Below are positions 43,457 to 51,957 of a stretch of 64,000 bases of DNA, piece after piece. The position numbers and the translations under genes are program-made. Position 1 is the first letter of the stretch. Each line of letters begins with the position of its first letter. Below the pieces are notes generated by a model, which did not search any database, was not told the DNA's origin, and saw nothing but the letters and a program-made list of their open reading frames with translations. The stretch is from Aeoliella mucimassa (GTDB lineage: Bacteria > Planctomycetota > Planctomycetia > Pirellulales > Lacipirellulaceae), in the NCBI RefSeq assembly GCF_007748035.1, contig NZ_CP036278.1:682001-746000 (forward strand), read 5' to 3'.

Positions 43457-45763
43457 TTACCACTGGTAGACCTGCCCATCGAGTTTCACGATCACTGGAT
43501 CGTCGATCGACAGGTATTGGTTCACGTGGGTTCCGTGCTGCGAAACAAGGTCGAAGTACTCGCGGCTGTAACGCTCAATATGCTTCGCGTTCTTCTGATC
43601 GGCTTCGCTGAGCGACGAATCGACCCAGTTGTCGCCTTGGCGGAAGAACGTCTTGCGGCCGCGTAGCAGCATGTTGTCGGCCACCACCGCGCGGTTCGAC
43701 CGGTTGTCGTTCCACACGCCGTTGCCATAAAACAGCCCGCGATTCAGCTTTTCTCGCTCGACACCCGACAGTCCTGCGTCGAGCCGGTCCGAAAAACCAT
43801 TGAGCGAACTCAGGTCGGCCTGCGGAGCCATCTTGAAGTTCGCCTTCGCTGCGCGTTGATTGAAACCATACTCCCCTTGCGCTTGTGAGAGCGACGCTCC
43901 CGCGATTTCGCTGCTGAGTCGCCGGTTGGTCGCAGTCTCGGTGTAGCGGGCGGTCGTTTCGTCGGCCAGGTAACTGGTGTACTGGGTGACGATGCCATGC
44001 TTCGTAGCAATCGCGATTAGCTCGTCGAGCAGTTCCTTGTTACTGCCATGCAGATCGATTTCGTCAATCAGCTCGCCCACTCGGCGGGCGGCCCACAGTT
44101 TGGCGATAAACGCGTTGGTGTCGTCGCTGCTATGTTCCTGGAGTTTCGCAGGGAAGTCGTACGTTTGCTCCTTGCCAGCCACGGTGCCGGAGAGCGTTAC
44201 CTTCGCGTCGCCCGGCTTCGCGTAGCGGCCAACAATCACCGCCTGGTCGCCGGCAAACAGGTCGAACACCCCGGCCGGGTAGGTTCGCGTGATCATCGGG
44301 CCATCGGTCTCGCTGGCTCCTTCCACATCGACTGCCAGCTTCACGTCGGTCAGCACGGGGGTTCCGATGCGTCGGTAGAGCTTGCTCACGCTCGCTTCGA
44401 TGTCTTCGTCGGGACGCACGTATTCGCTTTGCCCGAAGTTGGCGCTTACCAATCGATCGAGCAGGCGGCTGTTGACGTCGAAGCCAACGCCGAAGCTGAA
44501 GATCCGCGCCCGCACTTGATTCGCTTGCTTCGCCAGATCAACAATCTTGGCCTCGTTCGTCTCGCCGGCGGTGGGAAGCCCGTCGGTCAAGAATACCAGG
44601 TACGTTGGCCGGCTCGAGTCGTTTAGCATGCCCATCGCGCGATCGAGCGCGCCGGAGATGTTGGTACTACCGCCTGCGAACAGACCTTCGACGAACCCGA
44701 TGGCCGCATCGCGCGTTTCCGGCGTGCACTTCTCCAGCTCAGGACGGAACGTTTCGATCTCGCTGTCGTAAGCAACGATGTTAAACGTGTCGCCTTCGCG
44801 AAGATTGTTGAGCACGAACTTGGCTGCCCCCTTCGCCTGGGCGATTTTCTCGCCGGTCATGCTGCCGGAACGGTCGACGACGAACAACACCGTCTTGGCG
44901 GGCGGTTGCTCGTCGGGCGTGGGAATCTTGGGACTTGCCAGCAATAGGAAGTAGCCCGCATCGTCTTTGTCGGGGCGATAGCTCACCAGGCTCGCTCCCA
45001 CGCCTTGCGGGGTCGCATCGTAGAACAAGCGGAAATCACTAGTTGGAATCGCGTCCTTTTCTTCGTAGGTGACCACCGCGTGGTGATCGCCTGATCGTTT
45101 GATGTCGACCGCCTGCGAAGCAGAGTAAACGTTTTTGATCGGCTCGCTGCTTTCGATCGCCACGGTGACCTTCAGCGAGTCGATCGTTCCGCTGGTGTAC
45201 CGTGCGGTGCGGAGCGGCAGCAAAAAGTCGGTGAGCCCCTGCGATTGCGGGCAGACCTGCGTGTACCGCAGCGTGACCGTGCGTTTCGCGCCCGCAGGCA
45301 CGGGAAACACACTGGTGCGGAACATGCCGGTGCCGAGCCATTCGAGCAGGGCCGGGTCCTGATTCTTGCGAACTGTCTCTTCATAGATTTTTCGGGCTTC
45401 GTCGGCCGATAGCACTTTGCCTTCGAACTCCTGGCCGTCGACCATCAAGGTGAGCTTGTCGATCGCTCCGTCGTACGGCAGCGGAAACACGAAGGCGACT
45501 TCCATTTGCCGACTGCCGGTGTTCTGGAACGTCTGGCTCATGCCGACCTGGGCGATCTGGTCGTGCAGCTCCACGTTCACGTCGATGCTATCAATCTTGT
45601 AGCTACTCTCCGGCACCTGCGGCCGCGGCACAAACGGGCGCGGCAACGGAACATGCCGGCCGCTGTTGACGTCGACCAGCAGCCCTTGTCCGCGAGCGAC
45701 CCCCAGCAAGCAGAACATGGCGACCATAGAGAGAATAGGCAGCACACCAATGGCACGACGCAT
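43457..45763 (-). CDS. Secreted VIT and von Willebrand A domain protein
   Basis: 768 residues from the ATG at 45763, which has AGGAG 7-8 nt upstream. A signal peptide (MRRAIGVLPILSMVAMFCLL) is followed by a VIT domain (YKIDSIDVNVELHDQIAQVG, FPLPYDGAIDKLTLMVDGQE), then a VWA domain with an intact MIDAS start, VLFVVDRSGSMTGEKI, and a second station FLTDGLPTAGET. The end is a mostly alpha-helical region with an unknown role. Bacterial VIT-VWA proteins resemble inter-alpha-trypsin inhibitor heavy chains; binding of metal-dependent ligands outside the cell is likely. It converges with larB, 29 bp apart. Confidence 0.9.
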   Translation of the reverse strand: MRRAIGVLPILSMVAMFCLLGVARGQGLLVDVNSGRHVPLPRPFVPRPQVPESSYKIDSIDVNVELHDQIAQVGMSQTFQNTGSRQMEVAFVFPLPYDGAIDKLTLMVDGQEFEGKVLSADEARKIYEETVRKNQDPALLEWLGTGMFRTSVFPVPAGAKRTVTLRYTQVCPQSQGLTDFLLPLRTARYTSGTIDSLKVTVAIESSEPIKNVYSASQAVDIKRSGDHHAVVTYEEKDAIPTSDFRLFYDATPQGVGASLVSYRPDKDDAGYFLLLASPKIPTPDEQPPAKTVLFVVDRSGSMTGEKIAQAKGAAKFVLNNLREGDTFNIVAYDSEIETFRPELEKCTPETRDAAIGFVEGLFAGGSTNISGALDRAMGMLNDSSRPTYLVFLTDGLPTAGETNEAKIVDLAKQANQVRARIFSFGVGFDVNSRLLDRLVSANFGQSEYVRPDEDIEASVSKLYRRIGTPVLTDVKLAVDVEGASETDGPMITRTYPAGVFDLFAGDQAVIVGRYAKPGDAKVTLSGTVAGKEQTYDFPAKLQEHSSDDTNAFIAKLWAARRVGELIDEIDLHGSNKELLDELIAIATKHGIVTQYTSYLADETTARYTETATNRRLSSEIAGASLSQAQGEYGFNQRAAKANFKMAPQADLSSLNGFSDRLDAGLSGVEREKLNRGLFYGNGVWNDNRSNRAVVADNMLLRGRKTFFRQGDNWVDSSLSEADQKNAKHIERYSREYFDLVSQHGTHVNQYLSIDDPVIVKLDGQVYQW

Positions 45764-45901
45764 CACATGTCTCCTGATAAGCGGGGAGCGATTGAAGCAG
45801 CTACCGATATAGACGAGCCACCTCGGACGAAAGTTCCCAGAACTTCTGAACCCTCGCTAACCAGATTCGATCCGGCGAAGTGAATTGATTCCTAACGCTG
45901 G

Positions 45902-46129
45902 GCAAATAGATTCCCAATTTTCCCACCGATGGGAAAATTGAATCTCCGCCCACGCTACAAAACCAGTGGTTTTCGCGCCCGAATAGATTCCCATTTCCCA
46001 AAACGCATCGAGTGGGAAACTATTTTTACGCTACGCACTTATCGCAAGTCGTTATTGGCTATGAAGTTACATCAACACCTCCGCGATAGTTGCCCAAAAT
46101 AGATTCCCATGGGTGGGAAACTATTTTTG
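45902..46129. repeat. Palindromic repeat cluster B (ATAGATTCCCA / TGGGAAACTAT family)
   Basis: CAATTTTCCCA (45915-45925) and TGGGAAAATTG (45930-45940) form a perfect 11-bp stem with a 4-nt loop. AATAGATTCCCA (45982-45993) pairs with TGGGAAACTATTTTT (46013-46027). AAAATAGATTCCCA (46097-46110) pairs with TGGGAAACTATTTTT (46115-46129). The same words occur at 11796-11956. All copies are in spacers. Confidence 0.75.
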
Positions 46130-46581
46130 GGAGGCGAGTTTGGATTGCGGATTTCGGATTGGGGAATGCGGAATGCGAATATGTCATCTTGAAGGAGCTT
46201 CCGGCGACCGAAAGATCTAGCCTACCGCTTACAGCCTAGAGCCTACAGCTTTGCCACACGCGCAGCAGTAAACGCCCACACAACCGAAGATTCGCTTGCG
46301 CGTCGCCAATAGTTGGACATTAAGACAAACATCACATCTCCAAAAGCCTCCAATCACTAATAAGCCAACAGCCGATAGCTGAAAGCCGACAGCCTAAATA
46401 GCATGTTCATTAGATCACTGTGGGTGGCCATTTCCCAGCGAAAAGTGTGGAGATACTGGGAACCGCAATGCCATGCGAATTTCACCCTCGCATCTCCAGG
46501 GGAAGGGGGGGTGTGGTAGAACAGCACGAAAGCTCCTCCGCCAAGGGAGCGACGACTTGTTGAAGCAGGACGGATGGTCGA
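46130..46581. other. AT-rich spacer without a recognisable gene
   Basis: About 450 bp after the palindromes and before the small membrane protein gene. It holds short direct words (AGCCTA/AGCCTACAG near 46217-46253 and AGCCGACAGCC near 46385) but no reading frame with support. Confidence 0.4.
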
Positions 46582-47100
46582 ATGAACCACGATCAATGCT
46601 TGAAGGTTATGGAGCGCATCCGCGTGGCCGGCCTGTATCCGAGCGGGTACTTGTTGGTATCGCTGGCCTTATTGGTAAGCCTGCCTTTCGCCTACCTCCT
46701 GCAACCCGGTTGGTCCATCATCGCGGTTTTGTTGTTCTGCCTGAGCCAAGTCGTGGTGGTCTGCCAAGGGGCTGGGATCGTCGTGTCGTGTGGCTGGGTT
46801 CGACACCTCGGCAAATTGCGACGCTATGGACTTTACCTCGTCGCGTACGGCGTAGGTTCCCTGGTGGGAGTGTTCTGGCTAGCGGCTCTGGCCACGTTTG
46901 GCGGACCACCTCGTGACCAGGTTCCCCTGTTTCTTGCCAAGCTCTGGTTGGTTGCGGTTGTTTGTAGTATTCCTCCAGCAGTTTACCTTCGACGCCGGGG
47001 TGTTGTTTTTCGTTCGCAACTCAAAGAGTGGGAGCAGAGCACAAAGGAAACCAAAGTCAATTCAGAAGACGAAGGCAATCGCGATCGCTCATCGCAGTGA
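46582..47100 (+). CDS. Small membrane protein, hypothetical
   Basis: 172 residues, four hydrophobic segments: YLLVSLALLVSLPFAYLLQP, IIAVLLFCLSQVVVVCQGAG, YGLYLVAYGVGSLVGVFWLA and LWLVAVVCSIPPAVYLRRRG. The C-terminal tail (KEWEQSTKETKVNSEDEGNR) is charged and cytoplasmic. It starts MNHDQCLKVMERIRVAGLYPSG. No family is recognised. It sits alone between the palindrome cluster and the PEP-CTERM gene. Confidence 0.55.
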   Translation: MNHDQCLKVMERIRVAGLYPSGYLLVSLALLVSLPFAYLLQPGWSIIAVLLFCLSQVVVVCQGAGIVVSCGWVRHLGKLRRYGLYLVAYGVGSLVGVFWLAALATFGGPPRDQVPLFLAKLWLVAVVCSIPPAVYLRRRGVVFRSQLKEWEQSTKETKVNSEDEGNRDRSSQ

Positions 47101-47205
47101 TGCAGCGGCGAGCCTGCTTTTCAAGACCGACGCCGGAGTGCGATCATGCCTATCGCTACATAGTCAGCCGCGCCGGCCGATGCGATTGTCACTACTCTAA
47201 GAAAG

Positions 47206-47910
47206 CTACTTGGCCACGCGAACAACAGTTGCGGTTCCGCAAACGACAGCAATGCATAGTAGTGACAAAGAACTGCACTCGGGGACCGCCTGCGTGTTGC
47301 GATACAACCACATGCCGGTTGTGTCGGAACGAGAGAGTTCGCTTGCGTAGCCAAATACGAGTTGTGCTTGGGATGAATCGGATGGAGAGGGGGAGTAGTT
47401 GTACATAAGGTTTGCCAGCAATCGATCATCCAGGCTGGTAGGCTCCAGCGAGAGTGTGCTGCTGAGCCCAAACAAATAAGCACTGCTGCCGATCGATCCA
47501 ATGGGTTCACCTCGGGCATAAGTTGGGCCCAAGAGGCCCATTAAGCCACCCACTGGCACCGCATTCGTCGCAAACTCGGAGGTGGAAGTATCTACCCCAG
47601 CCGACATGGCCAAGGAGAGGATGTCTTCGGTGGTTGCTGCTGTGAATCCCTCGAGCCGGCCTCCAGGTTCCAGTTCGGCAAGCAGATCGCGTTCGTAGTC
47701 AAAGGAGAACGAGTCGTCTGGTGCTCGTTTACCTAAGTCGATGGTGAGAGACTCCGTGAGATCGAGCCATTCTCTGTGGTGGATGTCGTCGAAGGTCAGC
47801 AGCCCATCTCCTGGGGCAAGCCAGTCGCGTTCGGTGACAGCAGCCGACGCGAGACTGCAAACAGCAAGAACTACGACACTCGCGGCGATTCGCACGAAGT
47901 AGTGATTCAT
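47206..47910 (-). CDS. PEP-CTERM-like secreted protein
   Basis: 234 residues. A signal peptide (VRIAASVVVLAVCSLASAA) is followed by about 180 residues without a named domain. The C-terminus, AVPECSSLSLLCIAVVCGT followed by ATVVRVAK, is a PEP-CTERM sorting signal with a VPE motif, a hydrophobic helix and a basic end; the Pro-Glu-Pro of the consensus is here Pro-Glu-Cys. It would be processed by an exosortase and attached to or released from the envelope. Composition is AT-richer than the core genes. Confidence 0.7.
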   Translation of the reverse strand: MNHYFVRIAASVVVLAVCSLASAAVTERDWLAPGDGLLTFDDIHHREWLDLTESLTIDLGKRAPDDSFSFDYERDLLAELEPGGRLEGFTAATTEDILSLAMSAGVDTSTSEFATNAVPVGGLMGLLGPTYARGEPIGSIGSSAYLFGLSSTLSLEPTSLDDRLLANLMYNYSPSPSDSSQAQLVFGYASELSRSDTTGMWLYRNTQAVPECSSLSLLCIAVVCGTATVVRVAK

Positions 47911-48111
47911 TCCACCACCAGTGTTGCATTGTGAGAAGAGAGTATGTTTGCCCGATCACGAAGCAGAGCTCTTCGTTCCATTGTCGTGCAAAATACTGAT
48001 GGATGCAACCATCGCAAGGAAATAGCGGGAAGAATCGCAGCCAAGTGGGCACTGGCGAATTCCGCAGGACTAATCGCTACCCTAGAGTATTCTCTGAGTT
48101 TCGACAGGCAT

Positions 48112-48450
48112 TTACACCCTTATTCGGTCCAGCAATTGATGGTCCGGCTGAATGCGTGAATCGGCTTTTGAGGTCTTCATGCGATAAACGTCGTACCACA
48201 CCTCTTCGTCGGAGCATTCCACTCCGAGCTTGATCATGTCGGCGATTCCCAGGAACTGAAAGGCCGTGTCAGATCCAGCGGCGTTCTTGAATACGTACTC
48301 CGCCTTATTGCCCATTCTTCTTGCCCGGGCAATGGCCTCCTTGGGGCCGCGAGCTTCGAACGTAACGATCCGCTCTTCAAACTGAGCAATAGTCGATTGC
48401 TGGGCGACGTCGTAATAAAACAGCAGTTTGGCTGAATAGCGGTTTGCCAT
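48112..48450 (-). CDS. DUF4288-like small protein
   Basis: 112 residues from the ATG at 48450 (MANRYSAKLLFYYDVAQQ); a longer frame from 48489 is less likely. The pattern ERIVTFEARGPKEAIARARRMG and FQFLGIADMIKLG, CSDEEVWYDVYRM matches DUF4288, a small alpha-beta domain of unknown role that is often part of polymorphic toxin or immunity loci. No toxin is seen beside it. Cytoplasmic. Confidence 0.6.
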   Translation of the reverse strand: MANRYSAKLLFYYDVAQQSTIAQFEERIVTFEARGPKEAIARARRMGNKAEYVFKNAAGSDTAFQFLGIADMIKLGVECSDEEVWYDVYRMKTSKADSRIQPDHQLLDRIRV

Positions 48451-48685
48451 TGGAAACCTCGAATAAGACGGTTGATAGCTCCGGGCCACTCAGGAGGGTT
48501 GCATGATGTCCGGGCTCCATTTCCATGCGTTTACCACCATGTTCTACCGTGAATGGCGATAACAGTGAAACGCCGGGGGCAGGGAGATTTCCCAAGGCCG
48601 GTTTGGCGAACACGCAGGTTGCTTACCGAGTACACGCCAAGTTGCCGGCGGGGACATCCGAAATGGGTGGTCAGCAGCAATGCAA

Positions 48686-49189
48686 TTACGGAGTAGCCGG
48701 TTTGGCCCCGCAAAACACGATTCTTCCATTATGGATGGTTGTTGCTCCCAGGTGCTCGAATGTGCTGGGGGAGTTCTCAAATCCAGCATGGCCGGTAGTC
48801 TTCGCAGAAAACAACCATGTGGGAGTCAAGTTGACGACATAGCTCTTGCCATCGAAATCGAGCGTGCCGGGAACTAAGGTGGCGTCGTAGTCCTTGAAGT
48901 CGGTGCTCTCGACCGTGTGTTTGCCAGAGAAGTCTTTTAGAAATGTCTTGCCCAGGCTTGCTCTCACCAAGATAGCTTGGAGTTCTTTGGGGGTTCCTTC
49001 AAAGTAAAACAGCTTCTGCATCGCTTCAGGGTCATTCTCTTCAAATGCCCTTGTGAAATCCGAAGCAAACAATTGCTGCATCTCTTCCGTCGACAGCTTT
49101 TTATCGGTAGCTGTTTCTGATTGGCAGCCTTGAGCTGCGATAAGCAACATAAGTGCCATGCTGCAAAGCATGAATCGGTTGTCGGTCAT
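48686..49189 (-). CDS. Hypothetical lipoprotein
   Basis: 167 residues. MTDNRFMLCSMALMLLIAAQGC is a lipoprotein signal with Cys near residue 22. The mature part begins with a helical, acidic segment (LSTEEMQQLFASDFTRAFEE) and continues into a beta-rich domain (DATLVPGTLDFDGKSYVVNL). No family is recognised. The IS5-family element begins 31 bp upstream of its start codon and must have cut it off from any native promoter further upstream. Confidence 0.7.
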   Translation of the reverse strand: MTDNRFMLCSMALMLLIAAQGCQSETATDKKLSTEEMQQLFASDFTRAFEENDPEAMQKLFYFEGTPKELQAILVRASLGKTFLKDFSGKHTVESTDFKDYDATLVPGTLDFDGKSYVVNLTPTWLFSAKTTGHAGFENSPSTFEHLGATTIHNGRIVFCGAKPATP

Positions 49190-49220
49190 TGATTCAGTCC
49201 CAATAATTGTTGCTTCTGAG

Positions 49221-50112
49221 AACGTGTTTTAAAATTCACTTTTCCGCGCTGGCCAGTCTTTTCGACATGAGGCTGATCATGGCGACGTAGGTGATGGCTT
49301 CGCTGGAGGCGGTTGTTTTTTCGTAGTCCTTGCTGTTCCGTCGATGTCGGGCCAGCCAGGCGAAAGTTCGTTCCACGATCCATCGCTTCGGCAATACCAC
49401 AAACCCTTTTAGGCCGACTGGCCTGAGCACCGTTTGTAGAATCCAACCAAACGTTTCCCAGGTCCAATCGGGCAACCCTGATCGACCGTACGCGAAGTCG
49501 CCAAACACAATCTTGATTCGCTTGAATTGCTCGCCCAGCTTGTCCATTACCCATTCGGCTCCGTCCTGGTCCTGCCAATCCGCGCTATGAACGACTATCG
49601 CGAGCAACAATCCGAGCGTATCGACCGCCACATGACGCTTGCGGCCCGTGATTTTCTTGGCCGAATCGTAGCCCCTTTCTTCACCTCCTTCGGCCGTGCG
49701 AACCGATTGGCTGTCGATGATCGCTACCGTGGGTGTCGACTTCTTGCCTGCCGCTTTGCGTGTTTTGGCTCGCAACGCATCATGAATCTTCTGCCACGTG
49801 CCATCATTTCTCCAACGCCAGAAGATGCCGTAAACCGTACTCCAATTCGGAAAGTCCTTAGGCAGCATCCGCCACTGGCAGCCCGTGCGGACGACGTACA
49901 AGATCGCGTTGATGATCCGCCGGCGGTCAATCGGACGACGTCCGAACTGCGAACGTGCTGGCAACAACTGACGAAGCAATTGCCATTGTCGATCGGTGAC
50001 ATCACTGCCATACTTCCTTTCCGTTTTCATGCTACGGCTCCTTCCTCAGGCTGCTAACCAAAAGAGGGAGCCGTAGCTGTTTTTCTTTAATCAGGCAATT
50101 TCAAAACACGTT
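49221..50112 (-). mobile_element. IS5-family element, 892 bp, flanked by CTGAG repeats
   Basis: The left end AACGTGTTTTAAAATT (49221-49236) is the inverse of the right end at 50097-50112 (AACGTGTTTTGAAATT), 15 of 16. The element is flanked by CTGAG at 49216-49220 and 50113-50117, a likely 5-bp target duplication. It carries one intact transposase gene. Recent insertion is likely. Confidence 0.9.
49236..50030 (-). CDS. IS5-family transposase
   Basis: 264 residues, single frame. N-terminal DVTDRQWQLLRQLLPARSQ and RRIINAILYVVRTGCQWRML are the usual DUF4096-type region. DDE stations are VAIIDSQSVRT, VFGDFAYGRSG and WIVERTFAWLARHRRNSKDYE. It is unlike the IS427-type enzyme at 12827, which is made by a frameshift. 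The start is ATG at 50030. Confidence 0.93.
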   Translation of the reverse strand: MKTERKYGSDVTDRQWQLLRQLLPARSQFGRRPIDRRRIINAILYVVRTGCQWRMLPKDFPNWSTVYGIFWRWRNDGTWQKIHDALRAKTRKAAGKKSTPTVAIIDSQSVRTAEGGEERGYDSAKKITGRKRHVAVDTLGLLLAIVVHSADWQDQDGAEWVMDKLGEQFKRIKIVFGDFAYGRSGLPDWTWETFGWILQTVLRPVGLKGFVVLPKRWIVERTFAWLARHRRNSKDYEKTTASSEAITYVAMISLMSKRLASAEK

Positions 50113-50253
50113 CTGAGAGTGGCACCAACGGCTAAACGCCCGGATGTATGTAGATATCCTAACGCCGGTGTGCCATTCGTGCTTTATTGCCACTCGAACG
50201 AATCTAACCCGTTTTCGCCGATCGTCCAAATACCCCCCGATAGTTCCCCTCGC

Positions 50254-50281
50254 CTGACGAATGTCCGCGTCGTGCTACAAT
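50254..50281 (+). promoter_or_regulatory. Possible promoter of the O-methyltransferase gene
   Basis: CTGACG (50254-50259) and TACAAT (50276-50281), 16 bp apart, lie about 40 bp before the start codon, just beyond the IS. Sequence match only. Confidence 0.4.
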
Positions 50282-50322
50282 GAGGGCGGAATAGAAACTC
50301 ACCCGCTTGGAAGGATCTTGCG

Positions 50323-50991
50323 ATGACCACGCTTACTTCGGAAAAAATCGCTCGCTTGCTCGAGGCGTTGTATGCCGACGCGGCGAACAATCCTCCGCCG
50401 TCGCGGGAGGCGGGGCCGCAGATTTTGAGCGGGCTGAGCGCTCGCGAGTTGTATCACATGATGCGTCAGGTTTACATGGCGATCGATGCCGACTTTGGTC
50501 AGCTGCTCTACACGCTGGTCCGCGCGTCGGGGGCTCGCGAGATCGTCGAGTTCGGCACCAGCATGGGGGTGAGTACCATCTACCTCGCTTGCGCGCTTCG
50601 CGACAACGGCGGCGGGCATCTGATTACCACCGAGTTCGAGGCCGAGAAGATCGAGCGGGCGCGGAAGAATCTCTCCGATGCGGGCTTGGTCGACCTGGTA
50701 GAGTTTCGCGAAGGGGACGCGCTCGATTCGCTCAAGAGCGACCTGCCCGAGAGTATCGACTTCGTGTTTCTCGACGGGGCGAAGGAGATGTACCTCGACG
50801 TGCTGAAACGGATCGAGCCCAACATTCGAGCAGGCGGCCTGGTGGCCAGCGACAACACCGACCACGACGGGCTCGACGAGTTTCTCGCTTATCTACGCGA
50901 CACCCAGAACGGCTACCTGCATTCCGAGTTCACCACCACGCGAGGCGACCGCAGCAGCGGCCACGCGGTTTCGATGCGGTGCGGAGCGTAA
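50323..50991 (+). CDS. SAM-dependent O-methyltransferase (catechol type)
   Basis: 222 residues. The class I SAM fold has motif I EIVEFGTSMGVSTIYLACAL and the acidic motif FVFLDGAKEMYLDVL, and the metal-binding-type Asp pair in ASDNTDHDG. This fits the O-methyltransferase family 3 group (COG4122), which includes caffeoyl-CoA and catechol O-methyltransferases. The acceptor is unknown. GGAAGGATC about 10 nt before the ATG could be the ribosome site. It lies upstream of a second methyltransferase in the same direction. Confidence 0.85.
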   Translation: MTTLTSEKIARLLEALYADAANNPPPSREAGPQILSGLSARELYHMMRQVYMAIDADFGQLLYTLVRASGAREIVEFGTSMGVSTIYLACALRDNGGGHLITTEFEAEKIERARKNLSDAGLVDLVEFREGDALDSLKSDLPESIDFVFLDGAKEMYLDVLKRIEPNIRAGGLVASDNTDHDGLDEFLAYLRDTQNGYLHSEFTTTRGDRSSGHAVSMRCGA

Positions 50992-51155
50992 CGCGACTTT
51001 CCGAAGAGGTCGTTGCAGTCGATGTCGGGTAGAGGTGAACCGCAGGTTCTTCTCAATGTTTTCCCGTGGCCCCACTATTTTCGAGGGGGGCTGCTGATCA
51101 CACTGTAGGGGACTCCCCTCCTCTCTGCGCACTTCGAACGTTGGCTGCTGCTCTG

Positions 51156-51938
51156 ATGCAAGAAATCATTCAAGACAATCTCTACAACTACCCAAAGTAC
51201 TACGACTTGGTGTTCGGTTCCGACTGGGCCGCGGAGGTCGCGTTTCTCGAGGCCGCTTTTGCCAAGCATGGCAACGGCAAGATCAAGCGTTTGTTCGAGC
51301 CGGGGTGCGGTACCGGGCGGTTGATGTATCGCCTGGCGAAGCTCGGATACGACGTGGCCGGCAACGATCTGGCCGAGCCGGCGGTCGACTACTGCAACGA
51401 CCGGCTCGAGCAGCATGGGTTTCCCCGCACCGCCGAAGTGGGCGACATGTGCGACTTTCGGGTGAAACGCAAGTTCGATGTTGCGTTCAACATGATCAAT
51501 ACGTTTCGCCATTTACCCTCCGGCGACCACGCCCGCCGGCACCTGGAGTGCATTGCCGGTTGCCTGAAGAAGGGGGGGCTGTACTTCCTGGGGCTGCACC
51601 TGACCCCCACCCGCGGCGAACCGATGGACGAGGAGCATTGGTCGGGTCGGCGGGGGAATTTAACGGTTTTGTCGCGTGTGTGGACCGTCGAGCGGAATCT
51701 CCGCAAGCGGGTCGAGCGGGTGAGGATGAGTTTTGACGTTTATACGCCAACGCGTATGTTTCGGCTGGTAAATTGTGCCGATTTTCGAACCTACACGGCG
51801 CGTCAGATGGCCGATCTGATTAGTAGCGTACCCCAGTTTCGTGTGGTCGAGATGTACGATTTCGCCTACAACATCGACCGACCGGTTAAAATAGATCCGG
51901 AAACTGAGGACGTGGTTTACGTATTAGAGAAAACCTAG
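51156..51938 (+). CDS. Class I SAM-dependent methyltransferase
   Basis: 260 residues from the ATG at 51156 (MQEIIQDNLYNYPKYYDLVF); an earlier ATG at 51066 is rejected. Motif I is LFEPGCGTGRLMYRLAKLG; post-I is GNDLAEPAVDYC; motif II is KFDVAFNMINTFRHL and motif III is CLKKGGLYFLGLHL. The YDxxF N-terminus and the general length fit the Methyltransf_25-type. It lies 19 bp upstream of the next gene, likely co-transcribed. Substrate unknown. Confidence 0.85.
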   Translation: MQEIIQDNLYNYPKYYDLVFGSDWAAEVAFLEAAFAKHGNGKIKRLFEPGCGTGRLMYRLAKLGYDVAGNDLAEPAVDYCNDRLEQHGFPRTAEVGDMCDFRVKRKFDVAFNMINTFRHLPSGDHARRHLECIAGCLKKGGLYFLGLHLTPTRGEPMDEEHWSGRRGNLTVLSRVWTVERNLRKRVERVRMSFDVYTPTRMFRLVNCADFRTYTARQMADLISSVPQFRVVEMYDFAYNIDRPVKIDPETEDVVYVLEKT

Positions 51939-51957
51939 TTCAGCCCACCGATACCTC

